64,000 nucleotides of DNA from Cynocephalus volans (lineage: Eukaryota > Chordata > Mammalia > Dermoptera > Cynocephalidae): the NCBI RefSeq assembly GCF_027409185.1, contig NC_084461.1, positions 186,780,001 to 186,844,000 of the forward strand. Reading direction: 5' to 3'. The notes beneath the pieces were generated by a model. The model did not search any database. It had not been told where the DNA came from and saw only the letters and a program-made list of their open reading frames with translations. Position numbers and translations under genes: made by a program. Positions within the stretch are counted from its first letter, which is position 1. Every line of letters starts with the position of its first letter. This document shows, in pieces, positions 1 through 10,815 of this stretch.

Positions 1-329
1 AAAAATTAAAAACAACATTAAGGTCCTTAAAGGGGAATAGTTAGATAAGTTCTAGGCTATGGAATCCGTGCAACATTTGAAGAGTGGAATAAATCTATAT
101 GAGCTGACATGGTAAAATTTTTCTGTGTTTCTGAGTTTAAAAAAAATAAGTTTCTATATACCTTATACATTATGGTGCCATTGACCTTGAAAAGAAACAA
201 AACCCACGTGGATGAAAAAATGATCTCTTATTTTCTTTGAGGACTTACATATGTAAAAAGTATTCTTAAAATGTCTTAACTGAGACCCATCTAGATTCTA
301 GGGTTTACACTCATGGAGATGTTCCCTGA

Positions 330-735
330 ACACTATCTAAGTATGTCTCTCCCTCATCCACCCACCTGTCCTGCCAGTCTTTATCACTGCACCCTGTTTG
401 TTTTCTTCATACACTATTGCAATTTGTGTAAATTTACTTTGTTATATATTTATTTTTGTTTTACTTGAATATTGTCTCTTTTCCCAACTAGGTTGTAAGC
501 TTGGTTTTATGTTGTTTTTTTTGTTTGTTTGTTTTTGGTGGCTAGCGGGTGCAGGGATCTGAACCCTTGACCTTGGTGTTGTAACACTATGCTCTAAGCA
601 GCTGAGCTAACCACCAGCCCTAGATTGTAAGCTTTGTAATTTTAAAACCGTACCTATTTTATTCACCAATGTATCCCCTAACATGTAGCACAGTGCGTGG
701 AATGTGGTAGATATTAAATTTTCAAAAAGCCAAAA
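330..735 (+). repeat. L2-type LINE 3' relic, split by a SINE
   Basis: The text around 640-720 (last-used 'tgtatcccctaacatgtagcacagtgcgtgg...gtagatattaaat') follows the L2 3'-end pattern, and 360-500 reads as the preceding part of the same relic. The SINE at 503-620 splits it. Confidence 0.55.
503..620 (-). mobile_element. CYN-type SINE, class C
   Basis: The reverse complement carries the tRNA-like GAGCATAGTG...GGTTCAGATCC boxes and a poly(A) end (T-run at 514-535). TSD: TAGGTTGTAAGCTT at 489-502 and TAGATTGTAAGCTT at 621-634, one mismatch. Confidence 0.9.
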
Positions 736-1504
736 AACAGATCTTAATTGATAAACAGCAAAAGCAACAGTGGTTATTCCTGGAAAGGGAGAGAGGATTG
801 AGCTAAAGACTTTAGTGTTATCGCTGATGCCCTGAAATTTTTGAAAATGAAAATGTTGCTGTATCTTACTTAGGTAACTTAAAATAAAAATGTAAAAAAA
901 GAAAAATTCACTAAGCCCCCTTCCCAATTTGTACCAAAGAGATATGTCATGGTCTTTTTAATATATTTCAAATTCATACTGACATTTAAATTATTGTTGC
1001 TTTTACCACTTTATGTAGGTGCTTGCATTTCTGTAGTTTTTTTCCCCTGTTTTTTGTTTGGTTTATTTGTTTGAATAGAGATTCTTTGGTCAAAAGATTG
1101 TGGATGATTAATAGTCTGTTAAACCTCTTTTAATCTGTGATTCTTCTTCCTTGTTTTTAACAAAACTGTGTAGTTTTCCCTGTAGAGTTTTCGAGCCTCA
1201 TGCAGTTATTTAGCATATTCCTCAGTCCCTTTGTTTATTTTCTGTGAATTGTTATAGTATCAGTCCACAGTGATCATTGCCTATATCCATTAATTAATGT
1301 TGGTTTGTAAAATGGTTATATCCTCATTCTTTCATTACTCCTTGGCTTATTAGCTAGAATACTTATATAAAGAGAAACTTTATCTCATAAATTATTTCGT
1401 TACTTTAGGTATATAGATATTATAGGATTGGCAAAATAAATGCTTGATTTATTTAGTAGTATTCAAAATTAAATAAAGTGGTTCCCAAGTATCCTTCAAA
1501 GACT

Positions 1505-1650
1505 ACTCTCACCCGTAAAGTGGTTTTAATAATATGTACCTGTTTGGGTTGTTGTGAAGATTAACTGAGTTAATATTTAATATTAAACCACTTAAAACAC
1601 TTTCTGAAAAGAAAATACTATCCTGGTACATAGTAAGTACTATATAAATA
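1505..1650 (+). repeat. MIR-like relic
   Basis: 'gggttgttgtgaagattaactgagtta' and 'ggtacatagtaagtactatataaat' fit the 3' half of MIR. The copy is old and diverged. Confidence 0.5.
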
Positions 1651-1940
1651 AAAGTGTTGGAATAGAGCAGTAGACAAATCATAAAATCAATGCAAAATAG
1701 GCTTTTAAGTAACCCATATAAGAATCAGTTTCCAAGATTTTAAATATTTATTGTTATCAAAGTAATATGTCCACATTGTTTTAGAATTCTAATCTAATGG
1801 CTCAGAAAAATTATAATTAAAGCCATTTTCAAGCTAATTATGTTGCCATGAGTACAAAGACTTTCCAGGTGTACTTTTGGTCTGGGGAGGGATATATATT
1901 GGCACCTACCAATATGAACACTTGTGATGGTCTATAATAG

Positions 1941-2062
1941 ATGGTGCTGATGGAGAAACAGAACTTGGAGAAGTACAACAGAGTAAAAGTGTCACTTATG
2001 ATCTCTCAAAATTGGTAAACTATCCAGGTTTTAATATATCTACTCCCAGAGGAATTCCAGAT
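1941..2062 (+). CDS. ZCCHC8: ZCCHC8 internal coding exon (fourth from last)
   Basis: The 122-bp exon lies between AG at 1939-1940 and the donor GTAAGT at 2063. It begins with the last two bases of an Asp codon and ends on a codon boundary. The translation includes GETELGEVQQSKSVTYDLS and NYPGFNISTPRGIPD, which I recognise as the conserved stretch just C-terminal to the PSP domain of zinc-finger CCHC protein 8. ZCCHC8 is the nuclear scaffold that links the RNA-binding protein RBM7 to the helicase MTR4 in the NEXT complex, which delivers promoter-upstream transcripts, 3'-extended snRNAs and other short-lived RNA to the exosome. The CCHC knuckle and PSP domain are encoded upstream of this window. 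No frameshift or stop is present. Confidence 0.93.
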
Positions 2063-3362
2063 GTAAGTATACTGTTTGTTTTGTTTTTATTCTTCTTAGA
2101 TGTGACATTATTATGTTAAAGGATGTTCAAAATATTAACTTATGTAGCAATTACTGTACATAAAGAAATTTATTTACATGTTTAACTTTTTAATGTCCTT
2201 TATGTTAACTGAAATCTTAAGTGAAATTTGGTATTCATCAAAATCACAGTTTTTTCCTAAGAAAAGGAGCTGGAATAGATTGGTTACATTCTGTAAATCT
2301 AAAACTATTCTAAAATTAAAAGACTCTTTTTTTAATATGGGATTGTTCTGAAGCAGTATTATAAATTTTACAGAATTATTTTGGAAGTAAATTTCTGTCT
2401 GTAATAAACCTAAGTATACTATGACTCTTTTTTCCTGTTTTTTCTTGTCTTTTTCCTCCTCAAAATTCTCATTCTGTATATGAATATTTTTTCCACACTT
2501 ATTCTTTTTCAACTTTCATCTAATGTTTCAATATTTAATGGTTAATTATTGTGTTGTTGTTTTAATAGAAACTGCATTCTTGATGTTCTTAGGAACTGGG
2601 CAGTAGGAAAGAAACTAAAGATCTGAACTTAGGTCTAGTGAACAGATATAAAGTGATGAATCACACAAGAGAGCGTGTGATTCATTAAGGGCTAAATTGC
2701 TTAATATAAACCATCAGTGTTTCTGGAAGTGGGTCGAGTACTAGTCTACATCAGAATCCCATGGGGGTACTCAGAAGAAATACACATTCTTGAGTCCTGC
2801 TCTTAGACTTAAACTGACTCAGACTCTGGAATCTGTACATTTCACAAGAACTCAAAGTGATTCATAATAAGAACCACTATTGAATGTGCTATTGGAGGTG
2901 AGAGAGAAATGAACAGTATTGAAACTTAGAGATCAGTACTCTATTTGGAAAGGGAAAGAACAGAAGATAGAAAACTCAGCATGAGTAAGTATGTTAGGAG
3001 AAATGAGCGGTGAATAAGTCGTGTTAGCAGTGCCAGTGGATCCAGTGGATCATGGAAGAGAGACTGGAGCCAGGGAGGCCTGATAAGAGGCTGTCCATAC
3101 TGCCTACAACTTCTGCTTGCAGTAGGTGAAACCTTTTTGAGCCAAGCAATTATGTCAACTAGTCTTTTAGTCTTCAGTCCTGATTATTTTGCAGGCAGAT
3201 CCCCTTGCCCCCAACATACCATTATTTTCCTTAATTTCTAGTAAAGGAAAAGTCATAAGCAGAAATGTAATTTGAGACCTCCACTCTACCTCCTTTGAGC
3301 AAAATCTCAAAACATGATGTTTTCCAAAAACATATTTTTTTTTGTTCTCTTTCCATCATTAG
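2063..3362 (+). other. ZCCHC8: ZCCHC8 intron
   Basis: The intron runs from GTAAGT at 2063 to AG at 3361-3362, with a pyrimidine-rich acceptor ('ttgttctctttccatcattag'). I see no repeat of clear family in it and no coding exon. Confidence 0.8.
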
Positions 3363-3449
3363 GAATGGAGGATGTTTGGTTCCATACCAATGCAGGCATG
3401 TCAGCAGAAGGATGTGTTTGCCAATTACCTTACTTCTAGCTTCCAAGTG
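3363..3449 (+). CDS. ZCCHC8: ZCCHC8 internal coding exon (third from last)
   Basis: An 87-bp, 29-codon exon in phase 0. It encodes EWRMFGSIPMQACQQKDVFA followed by NYLTSSFQV, almost the same as the mammalian ZCCHC8 sequence that follows the STPRGIPD segment. Two donors are possible, GTGGTA at 3447 and GTAAAT at 3450. I chose the second because it adds one Val codon and aligns with human ZCCHC8, which has one residue (Ala) at this place before Pro. Both keep the frame. The segment belongs to the region between the RBM7-binding part and the proline-rich tail. Confidence 0.92.
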
Positions 3450-3701
3450 GTAAATAGATTTTAAGAGTGTGGTCTATAAAAATTTGTTGCATATATCTGT
3501 GAGATTTTGTAACTCATTAGCATCTTATTGCCTTTTCTTGCTTTGTTATCTGATGAATCAAAAGGAAAATGGTAGCTAAACTCAACAGTTACCTAGATTT
3601 AGCTCCAGATTGGTTTGCTACATCATATTTAAGCGAAGGGATGGAGTTTAATTCTTTGTCTACCCCATTTAACTTGCGTTTGGTTTGGTTTACTCCTTTA
3701 G

Positions 3702-3819
3702 CCAAGTGTGAAGTCTGGCAGCAAGAGATCTTCATCTCAGTCCAGCCCTGGTAGTCCAAAGAAGCAGAAGAAGGAAAGCAGCTCAGCAGCCTCCTCCGCT
3801 GACATGGAGCTCGACTCAG
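3702..3819 (+). CDS. ZCCHC8: ZCCHC8 internal coding exon (penultimate)
   Basis: A 118-bp exon from AG at 3700-3701 to the donor GTAGGT at 3820. It starts in phase 0 and ends one base into the next codon, which the last exon completes as Asp. The translation (PSVKSGSKRSSSQSSPGSPK, then KQKKESSSAASSADMELDS) is Ser/Lys-rich, low complexity and presumably disordered. The basic KK/KR pairs could act as a nuclear localisation signal; that is inference. The preceding intron is only 252 bp. Confidence 0.92.
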
Positions 3820-3958
3820 GTAGGTTTCATCCCATGGCTTCGAATTCATTGAGAAGGTAGGATGAATTTGTATGCTCATTAGAAAGAAGAAGCTCTGTTA
3901 TGAACAGTGACTAAATAGTAAATCTTTATTTTATTCTTGGAGACCTTAACATCACCAC

Positions 3959-4530
3959 TGTCACTGATAAAAGGTGAATTGGAAGCTATGGCATGGTATG
4001 AGAGCCAAATGGACCAGCTAGCAGACTTACTCGGCCAGGCCCAGCAGTGCTACATCTAGGCTGGCCCCTCTGATCAGGACAGTGCTCTGGGACAAGCAGT
4101 GGAAAGCATGTGCCCTTCTGCCAGCTCAGTCCCAAAGAGGAAGAAGGGCAGAGCTGAATCAAGTTCTCCCTGTTACCTTCCAAATCATATTAATCTTATA
4201 AATCATGTCTCCTCCCCAAGAAAGAGAGGTCTTGAGGAAAAACCTGTCCTAGAAACCTAAAATGGGACACAGGCTTTGCTCTCTGATACTCTAATTTTTT
4301 TGTTCTCTTAACCCTTTGGGCTAAACCATGGAACCTGTGGTCAATCAGGATTGTGACAGCGGTTCTAAGCAGATCAGTAGTGGATCAGGACAGTCCTCCT
4401 CCAACCTTTTGGATCCCTCCCTTACCCTAACACCAACCACTGCTTCATTGGGTTTCCCCTTGGGACTACTGATGTTCAGAATTTGTCCCCAGAAGGCTAT
4501 GGAATGGATCCAGACTTTGTGTTAATTGGA
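3959..4530 (+). pseudogene. possible decayed retrocopy, parent unidentified
   Basis: Frame 3971-4254 reads as about 95 codons with a single internal stop (TAG at 4058-4060). It includes ELEAMAWYESQMDQLADLL and a basic PKRKKGR patch. A further open frame runs 4328-4525 with Ser/Gly- and Thr/Pro-rich text, and a shifted frame follows around 4477-4525. Several frames of coding-like composition in a row inside an intron suggest a frameshifted processed pseudogene. I do not recognise the parent protein and see no poly(A) tail or TSD, so chance open frames remain possible. Confidence 0.25.
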
Positions 4531-4627
4531 TAAATGCCAAGGCCAGTCTGAATCCAAGGCTGAAAATTCATTCCTTGTTCTGTTGCCCATCTCAAATTAT
4601 GCCTAGCTAATTTGGTCGATATAGCAT

Positions 4628-4680
4628 TTTTTTGTGGCTGGCCAGTATGGGGATCTGAACCCTTGACCTTGGTGTTAGAT
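4628..4680 (-). mobile_element. CYN-type SINE fragment, class C
   Basis: Only the 3' portion remains (poly(A) end, CCATACTGGCCAGCCAC and B box on the minus strand). The tRNA-like 5' part is lost after 4677. Confidence 0.75.
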
Positions 4681-4720
4681 GTTCCGAAGTGAGATGAAAT
4701 GGCAATAGTAAGATAAAGTA

Positions 4721-4811
4721 GGGGCTGGCCGGTTAGCTCAGTTGGTTAGAGCCCAGCCTTATGACACCAAGGTACTGAGTTCGGATCCCTGTACTGGCCA
4801 GCTGCAAAAAA
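4721..4811 (+). mobile_element. CYN-type SINE, class C
   Basis: Starts GGGGCTGGCCGGTTAGCTCA, continues with GTTGGTTAGAGC and GAGTTCGGATCCCTG and ends GCCAGCTGCAAAAAA. The head is close to tRNA-Ile over the D-arm. Confidence 0.9.
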
Positions 4812-5252
4812 GAAGAAACTTAAATATTAAGATAAAATGCATAAAGATACTCTAATAATAAGATGTCAGTATTTCAAAGTCATGTGGACCAAAAAAAAAG
4901 ATATCAGCAATATAAGTTGCCCAGATTCGAATATGAGCTCTCCCCTCCATTTTCAAATCCAAGGGGGAATTTTAAAGTCATGGATTAAATCCTCTTAAAG
5001 TTCAAAGAAATTAAAGTCCAAAATTGAATTATTTGCAAAAATGACTTCAAAGTCCAAAATCAAAGCCCCCAAATCATTTTCCCAAGTTTCTTACTCTGCT
5101 TAGTCTCAGCCACAGGAATCCTGGATACCTGGGAAGCATTCACAACCTGGGTTTCCAGCACCTACAGCCTTACTTCAGTGTCCGGTCTCACTTTTAACAA
5201 GGCCACAGAGTTAGTAGGAAACAGAATTATCACAGCCTTTGTCACATACCCA

Positions 5253-5261
<9 letters not shown>

Positions 5262-5292
<31 letters not shown>

Positions 5293-5441
5293 TGACCGGT
5301 AAGGGGATCTTAACCCTTGACTTGGTGTTGTCAGCACCACGCTCAGCCAGTGAGCGAACCGGCCATCCGTATATGGGATCCGAACCCGGGGCCTTGGTGT
5401 TATCAGCACCGCACTCTCCCGAATGAGCCACGGGCCGACCC
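5262..5441 (-). mobile_element. CYN-type SINE, class B dimer
   Basis: A full tRNA-like dimer on the minus strand with a ~30-base poly(A) end (T-run 5258-5287). Perfect TSD TACCCATGAAATTTT at 5247-5261 and 5442-5456. Confidence 0.95.
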
Positions 5442-7216
5442 TACCCATGAAATTTTTAAAACAAGCTGTTCCCCAAAACCCTAAAGCAGTTGTCCCAGCC
5501 AAAATAACGTTCCCAGGGCCCAGCACCTCTCAGTGTTATCAAAGACCATAGTCAAGATTCAGTGTTTTCTAAGTGAACAAAAATCTTGGTTTTAGTCTTT
5601 CAAGGATGCTAGTCAGTCAGTGCCAGTTGTCTTTCTCCACTGCTGTGAACTTAAATTCACTTGGGTGAAATCTCCCAGGAAGAAATGAATTTTGGTCTTA
5701 CGCACTTATAATACTGTGGAAGAAAGCCACCTATGCTTGTGAATCATTGAGATACAGTTGCCATCTCAAAGTTCGAGGATTTGTGGTGGTGGCACACCTG
5801 TCACCAGGTCCACATGCTTCTGTGTAGGCATCTTTAGCCCTGTGCTGGAGGCTTTTTCCTCTGTTTCAAGTTGGGGAATTGCTAAGGCATGAGAAACCTT
5901 TCTTCCAGAGGAAGTTTCTCTCTGTCTCTGTCTATCTGTCTGTCTGTCTGTCTCTCTCATATCAACCTGAGTCCATATGGTGTGGTAAGGCTCTTGGTCC
6001 TGAGGCCAGAACCTTAAGGTTCCAATTTTAGTGCCTCCACATTTCTTCCTTGGCACTCAGTCCAGAATGGAATTTGGGGCAGTAGATCTAGCACTCGTCT
6101 GGCCTTGGTTTAGTTAGAAACTTGTTAATTCTCTGTCATGCAGACAGACCTTTGCAAAACAAACTATTGATGAGACTAAGAGGCCTGAAATGACTCATCT
6201 TCATCCCATCAAGTCTTTGCCTCAACCACACCCCCTAAGGAGTGCTGCACCTGTATAGTAAGCACAGCAGCACCTCCCTGGGGCCTTCCTCTTTGCAGTC
6301 AGTGCCTTGGCTCACTGTACCACACTCACCCTGCACTCTGTGCTGGAGGCTTGCTTACCAAGCCTCTGCTGGCAGCTGCCAAAGCTTCTGCCTGCCTGCA
6401 CATATCTGCTACTTATAGCTCACGGTCCTCAGGCCACTTGCTAAAGGCCCTCTGGGCCCAGCCATCAGCAAAGGCAACTGGTTTTGTTTTCAGGACCTTG
6501 GCCTCTTTAAAAACAGCCATACCTGTAAATGAAGTCACCACAAGATGTCATCACCTGCTATGGACAAAGGACTGTATGGCAAGTGCCTCCTTATCCAAAC
6601 CACAGACTTAGAAGATGGGCCAGTATAAGCCTCTACAAGATGCCAGGATCAGAACACTGAGCACACTGAGGCCCAGGGCCCAAAGCCATATGTCTTGACT
6701 CTCCTGGTATCACCCCTCCCCCCAGTCAGTCCTCCCGTTGTCACTTCTCAGTGCTCCCTGCCAGCACACTAAATGTCAGGGGCTCTGAGGGTGTTCATAG
6801 CAGTCCCCTTCCCCACATAGGTTCTGATCACGTAAGTGCCCATACAGTGATCAAAATTATCATTAATCAGATTATCAAGGCGAAGTTTTAGAGCTGCTTA
6901 GTGAAAGAACCAAATGGGCCCTGCTAACTGATTAACACCGAGGTCCATGGTCTCAAATCAAAGCAGGCCTTTCCACCCCTGTACCACTGTAATCTCCCCC
7001 CCACCCAATTGTTCCCTGCCCTGAAGGAGGGGGCACAGCTCCATAAGGAGTAGAAAAATTCAGTGACCTCTGTGGACAGCTCACTCCCAAGGAGCAGAAG
7101 AAACACCGAGACAATCTAATTGTCATTTTCTTGTATCATATAATTTATGTGTTACAAGTGAAATGGATTCCATGTCCCAACCTGTGGGTACAGTGATTCA
7201 GTCTGAAATGTGAAAT

Positions 7217-7301
7217 ATGTGGGTACTTAAGAAAGTTCATGGAAGGATTCATATTATCTTTGAATTCTATTTTTCCACAAACTTTTTGAAGTACTTTTGT
7301 T
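7217..7301. mobile_element. mariner-like MITE, copy 1
   Basis: The arms GTACTTAAGAAAGTTCATGG and CCACAAACTTTTTGAAGTAC form an imperfect inverted repeat around an AT-rich centre. The same ~85-bp unit recurs at 35807-36052, 62058-62140 and 62590-62834. Confidence 0.7.
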
Positions 7302-7417
7302 TAGCTGCCTGAATGTCTTTTTCCTATATATTTTAACTTTCTTATGTTAATAGTGTTTAATGAGATGTTTTGTTCAAATGAAACTTGGGTTTAAACTGTA
7401 TGGTATAACGTATTCCT

Positions 7418-7582
7418 TTTTTTTTTAAAGGATGACCGGTAAGGGGATCTCAATCCCTGACTTGGTGTTGTCAGCACCACGCTCAGCCAGTGAGCCAACC
7501 AGCTATCCCTATATAGGATCCGAACCCATGGCCTTGGTGTTATCAGCACCACACTCTCCTGAGTGAGCCACGGGCCGACCCT
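7418..7582 (-). mobile_element. CYN-type SINE, class B dimer
   Basis: The minus strand carries both monomers, GGCCGACCCGTG-like 5' end (CCACGGGCCGACCC at 7567-7580) to GATGACCGGTAAGGGGATC at 7440-7458 in + orientation, with a short T-run tail. Confidence 0.9.
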
Positions 7583-7640
7583 TTAAAAGCATTTATATAT
7601 ATAAATAGATTGTAAAATAAATAATTTATTAACTTTATGT

Positions 7641-7731
7641 TTTCTTTTCTCTGACTGGTACGAGGATCTGAACCTTTGATCTTGGTATTACTAGGCTATA
7701 CTTTAACCAAATGAGCCAACTAAGCAGCCCC
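7641..7731 (-). mobile_element. CYN-type SINE, class C
   Basis: Diverged copy: 'gactggtacgaggatctgaacctttgatcttgg' and 'accaaatgagccaactaagcagcccc' are the reverse complement of the tRNA-Ile-like monomer. Confidence 0.8.
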
Positions 7732-9021
7732 TCTCTTCCTCCTTTCGTTTGTTCATTTTTGTAGTTACTAGTACCATTGTTCTTGTAATTACCTAAACTT
7801 AGAAGTTCCACTCATCTTCAACTCCAACCACACTTAAATTCTGTCCTCCCTTTCTAGCCAGTTACCAAATCCTAACAATATCTTAGTAATTAATTTGCCT
7901 TTTAGTTCAGGCCTTTCTCTCTTACCTCATTGCTATTGTTGGGGCTATAACTGATTTTTTTTTTGTGGGGGGGCATACTTTCTTTTAGCTTTTTTATTTA
8001 TTCTTTCCTCTTCTGAATGAGTTAACTTCATAAAATCTAAATGACATTATGTTATTCTTTTCACAAATCTTAGTGCCTATACAATAAAGTTCAGACAGGT
8101 TTTACATAGCTTTCAAGATTTGTTTGAATTTTCCAAATTTTTAAAACATGTACTATGTTTCAGACCCCTCTACTAGACCCTGAGGACAGAAAGATTAATA
8201 AGACACAGTTCCTTCTACAGTTACTACTCTGTCACCTAGCAATTGCAGATATACATACATCATTTTAATATGAATGTGGAGGCCTGTAGTGATACATATA
8301 GAACGATAGTGTTACATATGGCTGCCACAGAACTGATTACAGACTATAATGGTAGCACAAATGAAAAACTGAGCAGCTGTGCTAGATGAAGTCCTAGACC
8401 CTTACCAAGAGTAACTTTGAGCTGCATCTTGAGTGATGATTTCAGGGATTTACCAGCGAGATGGGCAGGGTTAGGGCATTTGCAACCATGGGAAATGCAA
8501 ATGCAGAAGCATGACACATCATGTAGCATTGGGCCAGCAACCAGGTGACAGTTGGCTGTGAAGCCAGGCAGTGCGAGATGAGGGGTGGGAGTAGGCAAGC
8601 TCTTGGTCATGGAGGGCCTTGTAAGGCCTGGAGGGAGATTGGGCTTCATCCTAAAGGGGATGAAAAGGCACTGAAGGGTTTCTAATTGAGATGGGAAGGT
8701 TAATAGGACCAGATTTGTGTTTTAGAAAGATTAATGTGACAGCAGTTAAGAGGACTGATGTAAGGAAAATGAGTTCAGAGGTAAGGATGACTCTAATATT
8801 CCTGGCAAATAGTAATGGGCCTGAAATACAGTAGTGTCTGTGGCAGTCTACAGGAAGGAGTGGACTCCAGAGAGCCAAGGACCTGGGGTGGGACAGAAGG
8901 AAAGAGAGGACTCTCAAATGACTAGCAGGTTTCTGTTTTGGAGTCTTCAAGCAGATACCACGGGTGGTACCACCAGTGAGAAGAACAAATAGGGCAAGAG
9001 TCCTGATTTTAGAGAAATAAA

Positions 9022-9335
9022 TAGTTGGCCCTCCATATCTGTGGGTTCTGCATCTGTGGATTCAACCAACCACGGATCAAAAATATTTTCTAAAAAATAA
9101 CAATACAACAATAAGAAATAATGCAAATAAAAAGTACAGTATAACAGCTTTCTAGCATTTACATTGTATTAGATATTATAAGTAATTTGGAGATGATTTA
9201 AAGTGGGAGGATGTGCATAGGGTAAATGCAAATATGACACCACTTTATGTAAGGGGCTTGAGCATTCTTGGATTTTGGGATCTGCAGGGGTTCTGGAACC
9301 AGTCCCCTGTGATACCAGGACTACTGTACTTTGTT
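9022..9335 (-). mobile_element. MER2 (Tigger-type DNA transposon) copy
   Basis: Reads 'ttggccctccatatctgtgggttctgcatctgtgg', '...aagtaatttggagatgatttaaag...' and ends '...ggaaccagtcccctgtgatacc'. This is the reverse of the MER2 pattern as I recall it. It is inverted relative to the copy at 9563. Confidence 0.75.
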
Positions 9336-9562
9336 TTGGACAGGGTGTGTCTGTGGGACACCTAGATGGTAATGCCCAGTGAACCCATAGTTCAGGCAAG
9401 CAGTCTAGACTAGAGATACAGAATTGGGAATAACCCAAGGTGTATTCTTGCCTTGTCCCTTCTCCCTCCCCGTCAGCCTTCTTTCTGCCCACTCAGTAGC
9501 CAGCCTGCACTGCTGGTCCAATTTCTGGCTATGTTCTGCCACGAACTCCAGTCTTTAGTTAC

Positions 9563-9785
9563 ATTGTAGTACTGTGGGGCATTGGTTCCAGGACCCCCTC
9601 CGATCCCAAAATCCAAGAAAGTTCAAGTCCCTTATAAAAAGTGGCATTGTATTTGCATATAACCTATGCACATCCTCCCATATACTTTAAATCATCTCTA
9701 CATTACTTATAACACCTAATACCTAGAAATTACTCTATATCTTCATGCCATTGTGCATATTTTCCAAGTATAAAACAATGTACAC
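9563..9785 (+). mobile_element. MER2 copy, 3'-truncated
   Basis: Begins 'tactgtggggcattggttccaggacccc' and continues with 'tatttgcatataacctatgcacatcctccc'. The end is degraded. It faces the copy at 9022-9335, leaving a 227-bp spacer. Confidence 0.75.
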
Positions 9786-10033
9786 AGCACAGAAATGGAT
9801 CTCCCAAGGGGTTTGGTTAAAGTAACTAGCACCAGAAGATGCTGACAGCTCTCCCTGCAGATGGTCTTTTGAGGTGAATTGAAGACATTAGGTGATGGTC
9901 ATGGCACCTAAGATTCCAGAGTTTTCCCCCTCTCAAGCCAGTTATTTTTGGCCACTGAATCTCTGGGTACACCCAAGTTCAAATAATAAATTTTAGTAAA
10001 ACTAAATAATATCTCTTAACTTTCTTATTTCAG

Positions 10034-10815
10034 ATGTGGAGATACCTCATGGTTCTCAGAGCAGCAAAGCTTTTCAGTTTCAGCCACCATTACCTCCCGA
10101 CACTCCTCCTCCACTACCACGGGGAACTCCTCCACCCATCTTCACCCCTCCACTCCCCAAGGGCACCCCACCTCTCACTCCCAGTGACTCACCCCAGGCC
10201 AGAACGGCATCTGCAGCTATGGATGAGGACGCGCTGACTCTGGAAGAACTTGAAGAACAGCAGAGGCGGATCTGGGCGGCTCTGGAGCAGGCCGAGAGTG
10301 TAAACAGTGATTCTGATATTCCCGTGGACACACCTTTAACTGGGAATTCTGTTGCCTCCTCACCTTGTCCAAATGAGTTAGACCTCCCTGTCCCAGAGGG
10401 AAAAACATCTGAAAAGCAGATGCTGGATGAGCCTGAGGTACCAGACACTTGTATGATGAAATGCGAAGTTGAACATTCCTCGAGTCCAGATTCTGAGGCT
10501 CCATTGCTTTGTCAGAAGGAAAAGGAAGAGTCTGCTCAGGTAGATTCTCAAGGTGCTCTTCTTGATAATGGCCACGTTGTATCAAATTGTGACATTAGGA
10601 ATGGAGGCAGCCAGAAGCTCCTTCATGTGGACACCTGTCCTTCAATAGCCACTAAAATTCATAGCCCTATACCTGACATGAGCAAGTTTGCAACTGGAAT
10701 AACGCCATTTGAATTTGAGAATATGGCAGAATCTACTGGAATGTACCTCAGGATAAGAAACTTGTTAAAGAACTCACCCCGAAACCAGCAGAAAAACAAA
10801 AAGGCTTCTGAATAA
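10034..10815 (+). CDS. ZCCHC8: ZCCHC8 last coding exon (C-terminal 259 codons plus stop)
   Basis: The exon begins after CAG at 10031-10033; its first two bases complete the split Asp codon, and it runs open to TAA at 10813-10815. In order it encodes a proline-rich stretch (first ~50 codons, repeated TPPP/LPKGTPP motifs), an acidic coiled-coil-like segment (DEDALTLEELEEQQRRIWAA), a divergent Ser/Glu-rich middle, and the conserved end with IHSPIPDMSKFATGITPFEF and MAESTGMYLRIRNLLKNSPR. From published work, that C-terminal region of ZCCHC8 binds and stimulates MTR4. The middle (about 10400-10640) has diverged most from human as I remember it, while both ends are nearly unchanged. No stops or frameshifts. 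Confidence 0.96.

Larger units (their letters stand above)
1..1940 (+). other. ZCCHC8: ZCCHC8 intron (partial, upstream of first visible exon)
   Basis: No coding exon was recognised here. It is AT-rich intron that ends at the AG at 1939-1940. It holds an L2 relic interrupted by a SINE, a MIR-like stretch and otherwise unique-looking sequence. The polypyrimidine tract before the acceptor is weak. Confidence 0.7.
3820..10033 (+). other. ZCCHC8: ZCCHC8 last intron, repeat-rich
   Basis: Runs from GTAGGT at 3820 to AG at 10032-10033. It holds five SINE copies, a mariner-like MITE, an inverted pair of MER2 elements and a coding-like relic near its 5' end. About 5.5-7.1 kb is moderately GC-rich, unique-looking sequence that I cannot assign. 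About 8.05-8.96 kb ('...aaggccttgtaaggcctgg...ttcatcctaaagggg') resembles an old interspersed repeat of a family I could not name. Confidence 0.75.
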
